A DNA stretch of 38,285 nucleotides from Nitrospirales bacterium. Its GTDB lineage: Bacteria; Nitrospirota; Nitrospiria; Nitrospirales; UBA8639. The stretch spans positions 1-38,285 of the forward strand of contig JAJDVY010000026.1 of the NCBI GenBank assembly GCA_022825885.1, read 5' to 3'. The notes beneath the pieces were generated by a model. That model was not told the origin of the DNA. It ran no database searches and was given only the letters and a program-made list of their open reading frames with translations. The stretch's first letter is position 1; each line of letters begins with the position of its first letter. Positions 23,601 through 31,861 of the stretch are shown here, piece after piece. Made by a program: the position numbers and the translations under genes.

Positions 23601-23827
23601 TAGCCGATGATCCGGTCCGTCCCATTCCAGAGTCGGAAGTCCGGGTTGCCGCCCTCGGTGGGTCGGGGGAGCGTAGTGACGTGTACATCCGTCTTTCCAG
23701 CGGAGCGGGCCATTTCCTTCAGCATCTCCGCCAGTGCTGGATAAAAGCTCTCCTCCCGTGCGTCGCCTTGGCGAGCCACATCGGTCAGATTTTTGAAATA
23801 TGTTGAAAAAATAGCTTTACCGCTCAC
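20657..23827 (-). CDS. Single-chain restriction-modification enzyme (type ISP/IIG-like, no helicase)
   Basis: 1056 residues. The N-terminal nuclease has a PD-(D/E)XK pattern: Asp63 in NPDFRLWNG, Glu78 and Lys80 in GYVEAKKP. The N6-adenine methylase domain has YYTP (329-332), the SAM-binding DPAAGTMTF (366-374) and catalytic NPPY (487-490). The remaining about 500 residues should recognise DNA (for example IHYRPFDVRHTYYTG-like core with RPFDVRHTYYTGRSQGF). No helicase motifs are seen between nuclease and methylase, unlike classical LlaGI-type ISP enzymes. The start is a GTG at 23827 with AGGAGA ten bases upstream. One protein would both methylate and cut, so no separate subunit is needed. Confidence 0.88.
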   Translation of the reverse strand: MSGKAIFSTYFKNLTDVARQGDAREESFYPALAEMLKEMARSAGKTDVHVTTLPRPTEGGNPDFRLWNGTDRIIGYVEAKKPTEEQLDSIENSEQLKRYRATFPNLILTNFLEFRLYRNGERIQTVQAGRPLILNAVRTTPPLENQDELYSLLKCFLDFALPQTFTAELLAGELAKRTRLLRDVIGEQFQQERANPDQLSGFFEAFQTYLIGSLTPEDFADLFAQTITYGLFVARTRAGEGFNRRAAFDNIPHTIGVLRDLFRFISLDDLPDPLAWCVDDLAEVLAVADAQGILDRYYREGKGSDPIVHFYETFLVQYDPDERERRGVYYTPEPVVGYIVRSLHDLLKMEFGKPDGLASDGVTLLDPAAGTMTFVARAAQEAVAEFENKYGSGGRSDFIRRHILRNFYALELMMAPYAVGHLKMSFFLDELGHRLANDERVPFYLTNTLDTEELEQSRLPGLSALAEESRLAGAVKNQTPILLILGNPPYSGHSSNTGEWIRNLIDDYKQMDGKPLGEKNPKWLQDDYVKFLRFAQWKIEQAGRGIVGMITNHSYLDNPTFRGMRQSLMRTFDDIYIFDLHGNSLKKETGPNGSLDRNVFDIRQGVAIAFFVKRDSKKEHYARVHHAELYGTRESKYDWLDDHNRCDTKWQQINPTSPFYLFAPRNDALEAKYRRFTSIPEVFPINSVGIVTARDRLTICWSEQEAWDTVRIFSHMDPELARQAYQLGDDAQDWKVKTAQKDLLDPSLTREKVVPILYRPFDVRHTYYTGRSQGFICRPRSGVMRHMLAGENLALMVPKRVEHVGTWKHAFATTDISEHVAVSLKTIDYHFPLYLYPTNDGGDLFAHHEASERQPNLNSELVAALTVAHGRTPSPEEIFHYIYAILYAPSYREKYAEFLRIDFPRVPFTKDLKLFTRLAVFGKRLADLHLLKLPELDPPTCRFEGQGDSVVARTKAQGFRYDDDSQRMYINNTQYFGPVSPEVYKYQIGGYQVCDKWLKDRKERRLDLNDIRTYCRIVTAIGHMYTIQEQIDVLYPEAEKHFVQIEVDVSEDQSSG

Positions 23828-24180
23828 ACTGTGATTCTCCTGCGACGTAATCTCATGGTAAACACTTCAGGCTTGGAAAGGAAAGTCTCATACTCAACTG
23901 TAGACTTTTTATGCCGTCGGTGAGGAAGTAGTGGGTGAATAATTGGCCGGGCACGTCAGTTTCTCAGGGGCTTACCTTGGACTTGTTCCTTGCCGGCCGG
24001 GGGGTCTTCGTGCGGGCAGTGTCTTTCTTTACGTGCTTCCCAAGCGATTGTTGACTCTGTACTTATAGCCTATCCGGGCTTACAGGCCAAGAGTTTGTAT
24101 GGGATTACAAAGGAGGAGAAAAGAAAAACGCCATGAGGCATGTCCCGGCCTTTGAGCAGGGATGGCGTGGCTGCAAATGC

Positions 24181-24216
24181 CTCTACCTCCCCTCGCCCCT
24201 CCTTACAAAGGAGGGG
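24181..24216 (-). repeat. Palindromic dispersed repeat, copy 1
   Basis: CCCCTCCTT, three bases, then AAGGAGGGG forms a perfect 9-bp hairpin, extended by a GAGGGGAGGTAGAG flank. A second copy with the same flank lies at 38063-38097. Confidence 0.8.
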
Positions 24217-24220
24217 AACA

Positions 24221-24286
24221 GAAGACGCCGGATTCCCCGATCAGAGCTTGTCCTTGACGTTCTTAATCAAGGACCGGGGATGACTC
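24221..24286 (-). repeat. Dispersed intergenic repeat, copy C
   Basis: Reverse-oriented relative of 14561-14635. The core TTAAGAACGTCAAGGACA is identical, and the arms have changed together to ATCCCCGGT-type and GATCGGGGA. Confidence 0.75.
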
Positions 24287-24340
24287 AGGGAGCAGGGTCA
24301 TCTTTAAGGGGTATTCGGGGAGATGCCATGAAGTGAGCGG

Positions 24341-24727
24341 TCACAGCGCCCGGATCGGGCCTGGGTAGCGCGTGACGACTTCATCCGCGGTCAAAAGCAT
24401 GAGCCCTTCGATCTGAGCCTGTGCCACCAGGATACGATCGAACGGATCCTTGTGGATTGGCGGAAGCAGATCCACCGCCACGGCATGAGTACCGGTCACG
24501 GGTAATTCCACATAACCGTTCTCCAATAACCCTCGGCGTAGCAGTCGCGGGTCAGCACTGAACTCCTTTCGCCCCAGCCCATTCTTGATGGCAACCTCCC
24601 AAAGCGACGCGGCACTAAAGACTAACTCGTTCTCCGGGTTTTCGATCAGGGCACGCGCATCACCCGGCAACCGACGCGATGCACTCGCAGCCCAAAGCAA
24701 AACCTGCGTGTCGAGAAGGAGATTCAA
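24341..24727 (-). CDS. VapC-like PIN-domain toxin
   Basis: 128 residues. The PIN motifs are intact: LLLDTQVLLWAAS, SLWEVAIKNGLGR, HKDPFDRILVAQAQ and LLTADEVVTRYPG. This is the PilT-N/VapC subgroup with WEVAIK. It starts at a TTG (24727) that overlaps the antitoxin stop as TTGA, an unusual but plausible coupled start. It is likely an Mg-dependent RNase held by the Phd-type antitoxin. Confidence 0.88.
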   Translation of the reverse strand: MNLLLDTQVLLWAASASRRLPGDARALIENPENELVFSAASLWEVAIKNGLGRKEFSADPRLLRRGLLENGYVELPVTGTHAVAVDLLPPIHKDPFDRILVAQAQIEGLMLLTADEVVTRYPGPIRAL

Positions 24728-24969
24728 CCGTCACCTTCGAACAGGATTCCGATCTTTTCGGAACCCATGCGGTCGAAATCCTCAGGCACGGAAATTTTCC
24801 CGGCCATGAAGCCGACTCGCCGAGGGGAACCGACGCCCGGCACTTCCACGGCGACGACTTTGACGACGGGCTTGCCGGCACGCGCAATAATAAACGGTTC
24901 GCCCTTGGCGGCGGCTTCGACGAGACGGGAAAGATGGGTCTTGGCTTCGTGCATGTTGACGGTACGCAT
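24724..24969 (-). CDS. Phd/YefM-type antitoxin
   Basis: 81 residues from the ATG at 24969 (AGAGG upstream). MRTVNMHEAKTHLSRLVEAA, EPFIIARAGKPVVKVV is the canonical Phd/YefM N-terminus. The C-terminal part (PEDFDRMGSEKIGILFEGDG) is the acidic toxin-binding tail seen in partners of WEVAIK-type PIN toxins. A longer start at 25017 is less likely. Autorepression is expected from the family. Confidence 0.88.
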   Translation of the reverse strand: MRTVNMHEAKTHLSRLVEAAAKGEPFIIARAGKPVVKVVAVEVPGVGSPRRVGFMAGKISVPEDFDRMGSEKIGILFEGDG

Positions 24970-25028
24970 GACACCTCTCGCTAGACTTAGTCTATGAAAC
25001 TTAGTTGATCGTGTCAAGCTGGAGCCTG

Positions 25029-25178
25029 TCAGTCCATTTCGGTCAGAAATTCCTGTATGTGTTTGATAACTCGTTGTCTCTTTCCGTCATCCCTGTAAAT
25101 GCTCACTAATTTGTTGACAGAATCCCAGGCTTGATCTGAAACGAAGCCACGGTTTGGCTTTTCGCCTTTATCTGTCAT
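25029..25178 (-). CDS. 49-residue hypothetical protein starting inside a repeat
   Basis: Starts at the ATG at 25178 and stops at 25029. The sequence MTDKGEKPNRGFVSDQAWDS, VNKLVSIYRDDGKRQRVIKH, IQEFLTEMD is hydrophilic and helix-prone, with protein-like composition throughout. The start codon and a GAGG upstream belong to repeat copy B, so the repeat may supply its expression signals. Twenty-odd bases of its 3' half recur inverted at 25291-25318. Function unknown. Confidence 0.45.
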   Translation of the reverse strand: MTDKGEKPNRGFVSDQAWDSVNKLVSIYRDDGKRQRVIKHIQEFLTEMD

Positions 25179-25247
25179 CCTCGATCCTCGATTAAAAATG
25201 TCAAGGACAGGCTATTTGCAATCGAGGATCCAGTGTCTTTATTCTTC
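25173..25247 (+). repeat. Dispersed intergenic repeat, copy B
   Basis: Same orientation as copy A. Arms ATCCTCGAT and ATCGAGGAT are inverted repeats, with core TTAAAAATGTCAAGGACAGG. Confidence 0.75.
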
Positions 25248-25268
25248 ACGGACGACGTGAAAAGCAAC

Positions 25269-25302
25269 GACCCTGGATCCCCGATCGGGGTCGGGGATGA
25301 CA
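25269..25302 (-). repeat. Dispersed intergenic repeat, shortened copy D
   Basis: Reverse-oriented copy with the two arms (TCCCCGA and TCGGGGA types) and the CTGTCATCC edge, but without the central core. It lies 22 bases from copy B, making an inverted pair. Confidence 0.6.
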
Positions 25303-25425
25303 GAAAGAGACAACGAATCTTGTCAACGAATGAGTGAACACATACGAGGATGACAGACCAAGACAAAAGACAAAGAGAAAAGGCATTGGAGAAGGAGAAC
25401 AACAAGTTTGTCAGAAAACTTTGCG

Positions 25426-26901
25426 TCAGGGCAGCGCGGCGGTGGCGGTGAGGGAGACGAGGGGCCAGGGGTAGAGGCCGAAGAGGACGACGCCGGCGAC
25501 GGCCAGGGCCAGGACGACGGTGGCGGTGGGAGACAGGGCCAAGCGCGTTTCGCCTTCCTGATCGGGAGATGGTTCGCGCATGTACATGACCATGACGACA
25601 CGCAGGTAGTAGAAGGCGGATACCGCGGCGAAGATGAGCCCGACCACGGCCAGCCAGGTCAGACCGGCGTTGACCGCGGCCATGAACAAATAGAACTTGC
25701 CGATGAATCCGGCGGTCGGCGGGATGCCCGCGAGCGAGACCATGAAGAGCAGCATCAGAAACGCGGCGCCCTTGTGGCGTTTCGCCAACCCGGTGAAGTC
25801 GCCCAGGTCTTCACCTTCTTCCCCACCCCGTCGAAGGATCGCCACGATGGAGAAGGCGCCCAGGGTCATGAAGGAATAGACGGCCAGGTACAGCATCATG
25901 CTGGACACCCCCTTCGCCGGGACCCCGGATTCGGTTCCGACCCATCCCGCCACAACCAGCCCGATCAGCGCATAGCCGGCGTGCGCGATGCTCGAGTAGG
26001 CCAGCATACGCTTCACGTTCGTTTGTACGATGGCCACGAGGTTCCCCAGGATCAGGGTCAGGATACACACGCCCAGGATCAGCCCGCTCCAATTCGGTTT
26101 CATGCCCCCGAACCCTTCCAGCATCACCCGCAGGAATGCCCCGAAACTCGCGGCTTTCGACGCCACGGCCATGAACGCGGTCACCGAGGTCGGCGCACCC
26201 TGATACACGTCCGGGGTCCACATGTGAAACGGGACGGCTGCCACCTTGAAGCCGAACCCCACGATCACCAGCATCAGGGCGATGAGGATCATCGAGTCGT
26301 CCAGGCCCCGGGCATCGACGGCCGCGGCGATCTCGACCAGACGCGTGCTGCCCGCGGCACCGAAGATGAGCGAAATCCCGTAGAGCAGGAGACCCGAGGA
26401 GAACGCGCCCAAAATGAAATACTTGGCCGATGATTCGATAGATTTGGCTTCAAACCGCTTGAAGCCCGCCATAATATAAAGCGAGATGGACATCAACTCG
26501 ATGCCCAGGTAGATGACCAGCAGGTCGGCGCCGGAGACCATGATCATCATGCCCGTCAGGGAGAGCAGTACGAACCCGTAGAATTCGGCCAGGTCGATCC
26601 GCTCTTCCTTGAGGTATCCGATGGAGAGCAGGATCGTCATGCCGCTCACGACGTAGAGCAACAGTTTCCAGAACGAGGCATACTCGTCCACGACCACGAG
26701 ATCGCTGAACGCATAGACCCGGTCGCCCATGCTTCCGGCCGTCACCATGAAACACACGCCGAGCGTGGCGACGCTCATCCACGCCAGCAGGTCTTTTTTG
26801 TTGGACGGGGTAATCGGGTCCAGGACCAGCAGGAGACAAGCCACGGACACGACGATCAGTTCCGGCAGGATCGTGACCAGGTCTGCAAGGGGAATCATCA
26901 T
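25426..26901 (-). CDS. nuoN: NADH-quinone oxidoreductase subunit N
   Basis: 491 residues, about 14 membrane helices. Antiporter-like proton-pumping subunit of complex I. The conserved discontinuous helix region with FKVAAVPFHMWTPDVYQGAP and the later KRMLAYSSIAHAGYALIG place the key Lys residues. Last gene of the nuo operon; its ATG overlaps the nuoM stop by four bases. Confidence 0.95.
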   Translation of the reverse strand: MMIPLADLVTILPELIVVSVACLLLVLDPITPSNKKDLLAWMSVATLGVCFMVTAGSMGDRVYAFSDLVVVDEYASFWKLLLYVVSGMTILLSIGYLKEERIDLAEFYGFVLLSLTGMMIMVSGADLLVIYLGIELMSISLYIMAGFKRFEAKSIESSAKYFILGAFSSGLLLYGISLIFGAAGSTRLVEIAAAVDARGLDDSMILIALMLVIVGFGFKVAAVPFHMWTPDVYQGAPTSVTAFMAVASKAASFGAFLRVMLEGFGGMKPNWSGLILGVCILTLILGNLVAIVQTNVKRMLAYSSIAHAGYALIGLVVAGWVGTESGVPAKGVSSMMLYLAVYSFMTLGAFSIVAILRRGGEEGEDLGDFTGLAKRHKGAAFLMLLFMVSLAGIPPTAGFIGKFYLFMAAVNAGLTWLAVVGLIFAAVSAFYYLRVVMVMYMREPSPDQEGETRLALSPTATVVLALAVAGVVLFGLYPWPLVSLTATAALP

Positions 26902-28463
26902 CGCGTGTCAGCCTTTGTGTCGCCGGTTTCCGGGGAAGACGGGTTGGCGGCAATGACCTGCGGTGACACCGGAGGCCCGGCGTCCACCACCATGGCTTTG
27001 GCCTGTTTGTGCACGAGGTGATCGACGCTGGCGTGCATCACGTCCAGCAGGGGCTTGGGATAGAGCCCGATCCAGAACACGAAAAAGGCCAGGGGCGCCA
27101 GGGTGCCGATTTCCCGCCAGTTCATATCGTAGAGTTTCGAGGTTACGTGTTGCGCCGGGGTGCCATAGATCACGCGTTGCAACATCCAGAGAATGTAGGC
27201 AGCCGCAAGGATGACCCCAAGGGCCGCGGCCGTGGCGACCGCCTTGCTCCACAGGAAGGCCCCGAGCAACACAAAGAACTCCCCGACGAAGCTGTTCATG
27301 CCCGGCAGCCCCACGGAGGACAACGCAAAGATCACCAGGAACGAGGCGTAGACCGGCATGGTCGCGGCGAGACCCGAGTTGTCCGCGATCTCCCGGCTGT
27401 GCGTCCGCTCGTAGACGATGCCCACGCACAGGAAGAGCGCGCCGGTGGTGATACCGTGGTTGACCATTTGCAGGATTGCGCCCTCGATTCCCTGGGCGTT
27501 CAACACGAAAATTCCCAGCGTGACGAAACCCATGTGACTCACGCTGGAATACGCGATGAGTTTTTTGAGATCGGCCTGGGCAAACGCCATGTAGGCGCCG
27601 TAGATGATGGCCACCACCGACAGGAGCAGCACCACCGGGGTGAACTGCTGCGTGGCGTCCGGCAGCATGGGCAGCGAGAAGCGCAGGAACCCGTAGGCGC
27701 CCAGTTTCAGCAATACGCTCGCCAGCATCACGCTGCCCGCGGTCGGGGCCTCCACGTGCGCGTCCGGCAACCACGTATGAAACGGGAACATCGGCACTTT
27801 CACGGCAAACGCGGCAAAGAAGGCCCAAAACAACAAGGCCTGTAGCCAGGCCGGATACTCGGCGTCGCTCAACGTGAGGATATCGAACGACTCTTTCCCG
27901 GCGTAAAAATAGAGCACGATGATCGCCACGAGCAGCAGGACGCTGCCGGCCAGGGTATACAGGAAAAACTTGATGGCCGCGTACACGCGATTGGGGCCGC
28001 CCCAGATCCCGATCAACAGGTACATGGGGATCAGCATGGTTTCCCAAAACACGTAGAACAGCACGAAATCCAACGCCGCGAACACCCCGATCGTAGCGGT
28101 CTCCATCACCAGCAGGCTGACCATGAATTCCCTGACGCGCGTCTCGATCGCCGTCCAGGAGATCAGGACGCAGAGCGGCGTCAGCAGGGTGGTCAGCAGG
28201 ACCAGGGGCAGGCTGATCCCGTCCACGCCCACCGCGTAGTTGATGGAAGGCGACGCGATCCATTGGTGCGTTTCCACGAACTGCATGGCCGGCGTGGATT
28301 TATCGAAGAGGACCCACAGTGGGAGAGAAACCAGGAAGACCAGCGACGAAACGCCCAGGGCCACCCACTTGACCAGGGCTTCTTCGACCAGGAAAATCGC
28401 CGCCACTCCCAACAAGGGCAGGAAGACGACCAGGGTCAGCCAGGGAAATCCGCCAGAAGACAT
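26898..28463 (-). CDS. nuoM: NADH-quinone oxidoreductase subunit M
   Basis: 521 residues. Antiporter-like membrane subunit of complex I. Family motifs are visible in KVPMFPFHTWLPDAHVEAPT and KKLIAYSSVSHMGFVTLG, along with the membrane-embedded Glu in FYVFWETMLIPMYLL. The gene starts 19 bases after nuoL. The C-terminal tail is hydrophilic and Pro/Ser-rich, longer than needed for the fold. Confidence 0.95.
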   Translation of the reverse strand: MSSGGFPWLTLVVFLPLLGVAAIFLVEEALVKWVALGVSSLVFLVSLPLWVLFDKSTPAMQFVETHQWIASPSINYAVGVDGISLPLVLLTTLLTPLCVLISWTAIETRVREFMVSLLVMETATIGVFAALDFVLFYVFWETMLIPMYLLIGIWGGPNRVYAAIKFFLYTLAGSVLLLVAIIVLYFYAGKESFDILTLSDAEYPAWLQALLFWAFFAAFAVKVPMFPFHTWLPDAHVEAPTAGSVMLASVLLKLGAYGFLRFSLPMLPDATQQFTPVVLLLSVVAIIYGAYMAFAQADLKKLIAYSSVSHMGFVTLGIFVLNAQGIEGAILQMVNHGITTGALFLCVGIVYERTHSREIADNSGLAATMPVYASFLVIFALSSVGLPGMNSFVGEFFVLLGAFLWSKAVATAAALGVILAAAYILWMLQRVIYGTPAQHVTSKLYDMNWREIGTLAPLAFFVFWIGLYPKPLLDVMHASVDHLVHKQAKAMVVDAGPPVSPQVIAANPSSPETGDTKADTR

Positions 28464-28482
28464 CTCGATCAGGAACTCCTCA

Positions 28483-30378
28483 TCAGAACATCAAATACGC
28501 GGTCAGGATAATGACCGCGCCCATGGCCATGCTGAGCGCGTAATTTTGCGTTTCGCCGGTTTGAATCAGGCGGGCCATCCAGCCCCACCAGGCAAACCCG
28601 CGGGCCACGCCGTTCACCGCGTTATCGATGATGGCCACGTCCACCTTTTTCCACATCCGCTCCGCCAAGACGAACGTGGGGTTCACGAACGCCTTGTCAT
28701 AGGCTTCGTCCACGTACCACTTGTTGAGCGAGCCGCGATACAACGCGTGCCATTGGTTCATCAGGCGTTCGGGCAGATCCGGCGACTTCACGTACAGGAC
28801 GTAGGCCGCGGCAATGCCGAGCACACCCGCCAACGTGGCGGCCAGCATGATGCCCGTGGCGGCCGCGCCATGGTGCCCCGCGCCTTCACTGCCGGGGAAG
28901 GCCGGCTGCAGGAACTCCGGAATGCCCAGGTAGCCCGTGACGATGCTGAGCACGGCCAGGACCAGCAGGGGAACGGTCACGACCGAAGATTGTTCATGCA
29001 CGTGATCGGCGTGATGCGGATCCACGCGAGACTCGCCACAAAAGGTCACGAATACCAACCGGAAACTGTAGAACGCCGTCAGCCCCGCGGTGAGGATGCC
29101 GGCCACGGCCAGGGCCTGCCCCAACATCCCCGCGTTCCATGCGGACAGCAGCAACGCGTCCTTGCTGAAAAATCCCGCGGTAAGGGGAAATCCGGCCAGT
29201 GCCAACGACCCGATGATAAACGTCCAATAGGTGACGGGCATTTTGTCCTTCAGCCCGCCCATGCGTTGCATGTCCTGCTCGTGATGCACGGCCAGGATGA
29301 CCGACCCGCATCCCAGGAAGAGCAGCGCCTTGAACGCGCCGTGCGTCAGCAGGTGATAGATCCCGGCCACGTACCCTCCCAACCCGCACGCCATCATCAT
29401 GTACCCGAGCTGGCTCAAGGTCGAATAGGCCACCACGCGCTTGATGTCGTTCTGCGTCAGGGCAATGGTCGCGCCAACGAACATGGTCAGGCCGCCCACG
29501 ATCGCCACCACGGTCATGGCCGCGGGAGACACGTTATAGAGGGGGGCCAACCTCGCCACCATGAACACGCCCGCGGTCACCATGGTCGCGGCGTGAATCA
29601 ACGCAGAAATGGGCGTGGGACCTTCCATGGCATCCGGCAGCCACACGTGCAACGGGACCTGTGCGGACTTGCCTACCGCGCCGACGAACAGCAGCAGGCA
29701 AATCAGCGTCATCGCGGAAACTTCCCACCCGCCCCCGAACGTAGCCAGCAGGTCGATCGTAGCTCCGGCTTTGTTTGCCACGTCGGCAAAGACCGGTTGG
29801 TATTGCAGGGTCCCGAAGACCACGAACACCAACAGGATGCCCAGCAGGAACCCGAAGTCCCCGACCCGGTTGACGATGAAAGCCTTGGTCGCCGCGGCCC
29901 GCGCCGAGTGCCGCTCGTACCAGTGCCCGATCAGCAGATAGGAACACAGGCCCACCGCCTCCCAGAACACGAACAGTTGGACGAAATTGTCGGACATGAC
30001 CAACATGAGCATGGAGAACGTGAACAACGCGATGTTGGCGAAAAACCTCGCGTAGCCCGGTTCGCCGTGCATGTATCCGATGGTGTAGACGTGTACCAAT
30101 CCGCTGACGATGGTGACCAGCAGCAACATAGCCGCGGTCAACTGATCCACGTAGAGGCCGAGCCGGATGGTGAGGTCGCCGGAAGCCGCCCAGGTATACA
30201 AGGGGATTTCCAGGACGCGCCCGCCCGCGACTTCGGAAAAGGCCATGACCGACAGCAGGAAGGACAGCCAGACCGCAGGCACGGCAATCAGGTGCGCGCG
30301 CTCCCTCAGGACGTGCCCGGCGAAGCTGAGCACGACGAAGGCCAGGAGCGGCAGGAGCGGGATCAGGGCATACAGCAT
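28483..30378 (-). CDS. nuoL: NADH-quinone oxidoreductase subunit L
   Basis: 631 residues, the largest pump subunit. FFWEAVGLCSYLLIGHWYE-like core (VFWEAVGLCSYLLIGHWYER), KSAQVPLHVWLPDAMEGPTP and KRVVAYSTLSQLGYMMMACG are the antiporter signatures. The C-terminal region should form the lateral helix that runs along the membrane arm. It lies four bases after nuoK. Confidence 0.95.
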   Translation of the reverse strand: MLYALIPLLPLLAFVVLSFAGHVLRERAHLIAVPAVWLSFLLSVMAFSEVAGGRVLEIPLYTWAASGDLTIRLGLYVDQLTAAMLLLVTIVSGLVHVYTIGYMHGEPGYARFFANIALFTFSMLMLVMSDNFVQLFVFWEAVGLCSYLLIGHWYERHSARAAATKAFIVNRVGDFGFLLGILLVFVVFGTLQYQPVFADVANKAGATIDLLATFGGGWEVSAMTLICLLLFVGAVGKSAQVPLHVWLPDAMEGPTPISALIHAATMVTAGVFMVARLAPLYNVSPAAMTVVAIVGGLTMFVGATIALTQNDIKRVVAYSTLSQLGYMMMACGLGGYVAGIYHLLTHGAFKALLFLGCGSVILAVHHEQDMQRMGGLKDKMPVTYWTFIIGSLALAGFPLTAGFFSKDALLLSAWNAGMLGQALAVAGILTAGLTAFYSFRLVFVTFCGESRVDPHHADHVHEQSSVVTVPLLVLAVLSIVTGYLGIPEFLQPAFPGSEGAGHHGAAATGIMLAATLAGVLGIAAAYVLYVKSPDLPERLMNQWHALYRGSLNKWYVDEAYDKAFVNPTFVLAERMWKKVDVAIIDNAVNGVARGFAWWGWMARLIQTGETQNYALSMAMGAVIILTAYLMF

Positions 30379-30382
30379 GGCA

Positions 30383-30688
30383 CTACCATCTCAACAGGCG
30401 GAAATCATCGACGTTGATACTGGCGTGATGACGGTAGAGGGCGATGATAATGGCGAGGCCCACCGCCACTTCGGCGGCGGCCACGGTCAGGGCAAAGAAT
30501 ACGAAGACCTGCCCGGACAGATTGCCGAGATGGGAGGAGAAGGCCACGAAATTGATGTTCGTGGCATTGAGCATCAATTCGATGGACAGCAGGATGATAA
30601 TGAGGTTCTTCCGGACCAGGACGCCGACGAGACCGATGATGAACACCAGCCCGCTCAACACCATGTAGAATTCCACGGGCACGTTCAT
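30383..30688 (-). CDS. nuoK: NADH-quinone oxidoreductase subunit K
   Basis: 101 residues with three membrane helices. Buried Glu residues occur in [20 protein letters not shown] and [20 protein letters not shown], the MrpC-like signature of NuoK. Its start overlaps the nuoJ stop by four bases. Confidence 0.95.
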   Translation of the reverse strand: MNVPVEFYMVLSGLVFIIGLVGVLVRKNLIIILLSIELMLNATNINFVAFSSHLGNLSGQVFVFFALTVAAAEVAVGLAIIIALYRHHASINVDDFRLLRW

Positions 30689-31191
30689 TTCGATTCCATG
30701 ATGCCTTTCTTGGATAAAATGACCGCGCCGATCATGGCCACCAGCAGGATGAGCGAGGCGATTTCAAACGGGAACAGGTAGGTGGAGTACAGGACCTCGC
30801 CGATGGATTCCGTGTTCCCCACGGCCGCCCCTTCGCGTCCGGGGTCCGGCGTCGCCACGGTGAAGCCCCGGCTGACCGCAAGCAACGCGGCTTCGGTCAG
30901 CAACACCACCCCGAGAAACAACGCCACGGGCCCTTGCTGGTTGAACCGTTCTTCGCGTTTCACGTTCAGGAGCATCACGACGAACAGGTAGAGCACCAGG
31001 ATCGCCCCAGCGTACACGATGATCTGGATGGCGGCCAGAAACTCGGCGTGCAGCGTCACGTAAAGCCCGGCCACGTGAAAGAACATGACCAGCAGGGACA
31101 GCGCACTGTAGATGGGGTTGCGGAGCACGACGACGAGCGACGCGGCCATCACGATGACCGCGGCAAAGTACAGGAAGACGAATGTGGCCAC
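30685..31191 (-). CDS. nuoJ: NADH-quinone oxidoreductase subunit J
   Basis: 168 residues, five membrane helices. The NuoJ pattern is [20 protein letters not shown], followed by VVMLLNVK. The loop between helices is short. It contributes to the E-channel of complex I. It starts 83 bases after nuoI, the widest gap among the membrane-arm genes, in which I see no gene. Confidence 0.95.
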   Translation of the reverse strand: MATFVFLYFAAVIVMAASLVVVLRNPIYSALSLLVMFFHVAGLYVTLHAEFLAAIQIIVYAGAILVLYLFVVMLLNVKREERFNQQGPVALFLGVVLLTEAALLAVSRGFTVATPDPGREGAAVGNTESIGEVLYSTYLFPFEIASLILLVAMIGAVILSKKGIMESK

Positions 31192-31274
31192 CGTTACACG
31201 TTGCTCCCGTTAAGGACGCCTGCGCGTCGCGCGGATAGAGGAATCGGCATCGGGACAGGCGGATCGGGCGAAAA

Positions 31275-31814
31275 TCAAAATTCCTTTTCCGGAATATCCT
31301 TGAAGGAGACGTTGAAATAGGCAACGTTGGGATGCTGGAATTCCAACCGTTTTTCCCGTTCCGGAAACGCTCGATCTCCGATTGCCAATAGCTGTTCTTT
31401 ATTCAACTGCAAATTGCGTTTGTCGTACACGGCCCACTCGAATTCCTGCGACATGCCCAAGGCGTCCACCGGGCAGGCATCCACGCACAGCCCGCAAAAC
31501 AGGCAGCGCGTCATGTCCATGTAATATTCCTTGGAGTACCGCTTCGTGGGCTCCCCGGGCACCTCGGCGCTCACCACGCGGATCACGCGGGAGGGACAGG
31601 CCGCCTCGCACAGGTCGCACCCCACGCATTTCTCCGTGCCATCGTCGTATCGCAGCAACCCCAACATGCCCCGGTAATTCTCGGGCAGCGGCTTCTTGAC
31701 GTGCGGATATTCCAGGGTAATGGGGCGATATTTCAGGAAATGCTTGAGCGTCTCCTTCATACCCAAGAGGATTTCATAAAAGATCAGCGACTGAATCCAC
31801 TGTTTGAGTTTCAT
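31275..31814 (-). CDS. nuoI: NADH-quinone oxidoreductase subunit I
   Basis: 179 residues. Two 4Fe-4S ferredoxin motifs, CVGCDLCEAACP and CLFCGLCVDACP, form clusters N6a and N6b. They pass electrons from the peripheral arm towards quinone. The Shine-Dalgarno GGAG lies upstream. It follows nuoH by 47 bases. Confidence 0.95.
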   Translation of the reverse strand: MKLKQWIQSLIFYEILLGMKETLKHFLKYRPITLEYPHVKKPLPENYRGMLGLLRYDDGTEKCVGCDLCEAACPSRVIRVVSAEVPGEPTKRYSKEYYMDMTRCLFCGLCVDACPVDALGMSQEFEWAVYDKRNLQLNKEQLLAIGDRAFPEREKRLEFQHPNVAYFNVSFKDIPEKEF

Positions 31815-31861
31815 CGACCCGGCTCCTCGAAACCTGTCCCCGACCCGGTCAGGGATCTAAT

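Larger units (their letters stand above)
23828..24340. other. Gene-free stretch with repeats
   Basis: 513 bases between the RM gene start and a VapC gene. It contains a palindromic repeat (24181-24216) and dispersed repeat copy C (24221-24286). On minus around 23970-24055 there is a short open frame with a basic, Lys/Arg/Pro-rich tail-like composition and no start, possibly a gene end remnant. No promoter for the RM gene was confidently identified. Confidence 0.5.

Noticed and set aside
15322-23900. Prophage or integrative element carrying the defence genes
   Set aside because: No integrase, structural phage gene or tRNA attachment site is visible; only the holin-like small protein hints at phage origin.
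24133-24336. 67-codon frame on plus in the repeat region
   Set aside because: It is made mostly of two dispersed repeats and has no protein-like pattern.
25408-26433. 341-codon open frame on plus opposite nuoN
   Set aside because: Gly/Asp/His-rich antisense of a membrane protein gene.
28240-30417. 725-codon open frame on plus opposite nuoL
   Set aside because: It is rich in His, Gln, Arg and Gly as expected for the antisense of a hydrophobic high-GC gene, and nuoL on minus has full family conservation.
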